Shown: positions 12,051 through 12,541 of the stretch, one piece after another
How the letters are laid out: every line of letters starts with the position of its first letter
Numbering within the stretch: position 1 is the stretch's first letter
Assembly (NCBI GenBank): GCA_021819025.1
Contig: JAKASN010000014.1
Coordinates: forward strand, 1-12,541
Direction: 5' to 3'
Length of the DNA stretch: 12,541 nucleotides
DNA from: Actinomycetes bacterium
GTDB taxonomy: Bacteria > Actinomycetota > Acidimicrobiia > Acidimicrobiales > Acidimicrobiaceae
Notes under the pieces: model-generated
Told to the model about the DNA's origin: nothing
The model's database searches: none
Seen by the model: only the letters and a program-made list of their open reading frames with translations
Translations under genes and position numbers: made by a program

Positions 12051-12541
12051 TTACTGCACCACCCGTGGCACCGAATAGCTGTTCACCGAGAAGTTGAGTG
12101 CTACGATGCCGCTCACCCGTGAGGGGTTGACAATCTGAAAGGCAGCTTTTTCTTCGTGCCAGCAAAGCAACGCATTATCCTTATCCACAAAGCTCACGCT
12201 GGTGGCATAGATCCCGTCAAGGAGTGCCATGTCATCGAAGTTGATCTCGATGATGCCATCGCCATCGAGATCAAACGTATCGATACCAAGATCCTTGGTG
12301 TTCGCCGTGAAGACCATCTCATTCTGCGGTGAAAAGATCTGGAAGGTGACACTCAGGCCACCGATTGGAGCAAGAGCATGATAAGCCACCTCAAAACTCA
12401 CTGGATCATGGGGGAGAATATGCTCCCGATCTCCGCCTTGTCGAGAACGGGCCTGCACTGATTTGATGTCAATGACTTTCTGGGCCGGGATATCGGCCAC
12501 GCCCGGCGTCACCAGCGTGGGTGTTTCGGCCTCGCCGAGAT
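12051..12541 (-). CDS. wzt: ABC polysaccharide exporter ATPase, C-terminal carbohydrate-binding domain (Wzt type, partial)
   Basis: The frame is open to the window edge, so the N-terminal ATPase domain lies outside. The visible ~163 residues begin LGEAETPTLVTPG, a linker, then form a Wzt C-terminal beta-sandwich: KVIDIKSVQARSRQGGDREH, PHDPVSFEVAYHALAPIGGL, SVTFQIFSPQNEMVFTANT, and the hallmark ending MALLDGIYATSVSFVDKDNALLCWHEEKAAFQIV. In E. coli O8/O9a systems this domain recognises the finished, capped O-polysaccharide and licenses export through Wzm/Wzt. An acidic DLDGDGIIEINFDD loop (12231-12272) resembles a calcium-binding turn. The last 20 residues (GIVALNFSVNSYSVPRVVQ) extend beyond the domain. 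A GTG at 12512 could start a short ORF, but the upstream in-frame linker argues for a longer protein. The partner permease Wzm would be expected upstream on the minus strand, beyond the window. A role in exporting the glycan made nearby is inferred. Confidence 0.82.
   Translation of the reverse strand, partial: LGEAETPTLVTPGVADIPAQKVIDIKSVQARSRQGGDREHILPHDPVSFEVAYHALAPIGGLSVTFQIFSPQNEMVFTANTKDLGIDTFDLDGDGIIEINFDDMALLDGIYATSVSFVDKDNALLCWHEEKAAFQIVNPSRVSGIVALNFSVNSYSVPRVVQ

Noticed and set aside
11836..12165. Minus-strand frame running into the Wzt gene region
   Set aside because: No recognisable motif; it overlaps the Wzt coding region in another frame and has a Cys/Ser/Gly-rich composition typical of a chance frame. 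A gene remnant cannot be excluded.
1..12541. Mobile element or phage island
   Set aside because: No transposase, integrase, terminal inverted repeats or attachment-site duplication seen; composition is even by eye.

Overview
The window (roughly 55% GC by eye) looks like a chromosomal envelope-polysaccharide region of a Gram-positive actinobacterium. Three things point there: a set of decaprenylphosphoryl-arabinose (DPA) synthesis genes of the mycobacterial type (UbiA/Rv3806c-like, DprE1, DprE2), an actinobacterial-style SpoIID/LytB protein, and C-terminal repeats of the GYWLVASDGGIFSFGDA type that I associate with the class Acidimicrobiia. Acidimicrobiia is an inference; no rRNA or other marker gene is present.

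Layout. (1) 1-273 (+): the 3' end of a DNA-alkylation repair gene, with an MGMT/Ogt C-terminal tail followed by an Ada-type zinc domain, the reverse of the E. coli Ada order. (2) 274-580: non-coding, with a 22-nt dyad. (3) 581-1132 (-): a YdaF/RimJ-like GNAT acetyltransferase. (4) 1236-4549 (+): ubiA, dprE1 and dprE2, which make the lipid-linked arabinofuranose donor DPA. (5) 4601-6625 (-): a secreted SpoIID/LytB-domain protein ending in about five 42-residue repeats, two of them almost identical in DNA. (6) 6895-11640 (+): a tight four-gene operon with a SAM-methyltransferase-like protein and three GT-B glycosyltransferases, the first two being tandem paralogues. Gene junctions are 7 nt, a 4-nt overlap and 0 nt. 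(7) 11641-12050: no convincing gene, but the frame of the last glycosyltransferase stays open for 54 codons after its TAG. (8) 12051-12541 (-): the C-terminal part of an ABC-transporter ATPase of the Wzt type, namely its carbohydrate-binding domain.

How the parts may work together (inference): UbiA, DprE1 and DprE2 supply decaprenyl-phosphate arabinose. The glycosyltransferases build a lipid-linked glycan on the cytoplasmic side, and the methyltransferase-like protein may modify or cap it. A Wzm/Wzt exporter whose Wzt C-domain reads the glycan would move it out, and the SpoIID protein would act on peptidoglycan outside. M. tuberculosis also places dprE1/dprE2 near an ABC glycan exporter (Rv3781/Rv3783), but that Wzt lacks the O-antigen-type binding domain seen here. 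The pairing of mycobacterial arabinose-donor synthesis with an O-antigen-type exporter and a possible capping enzyme is the most interesting aspect of the window. No arabinosyltransferase, decaprenylphosphoryl-5-phosphoribose phosphatase or Wzm is visible.

Three genes appear to start with TTG and two with GTG, so start sites need care. I saw no tRNA, rRNA, CRISPR array, insertion sequence or integrase.
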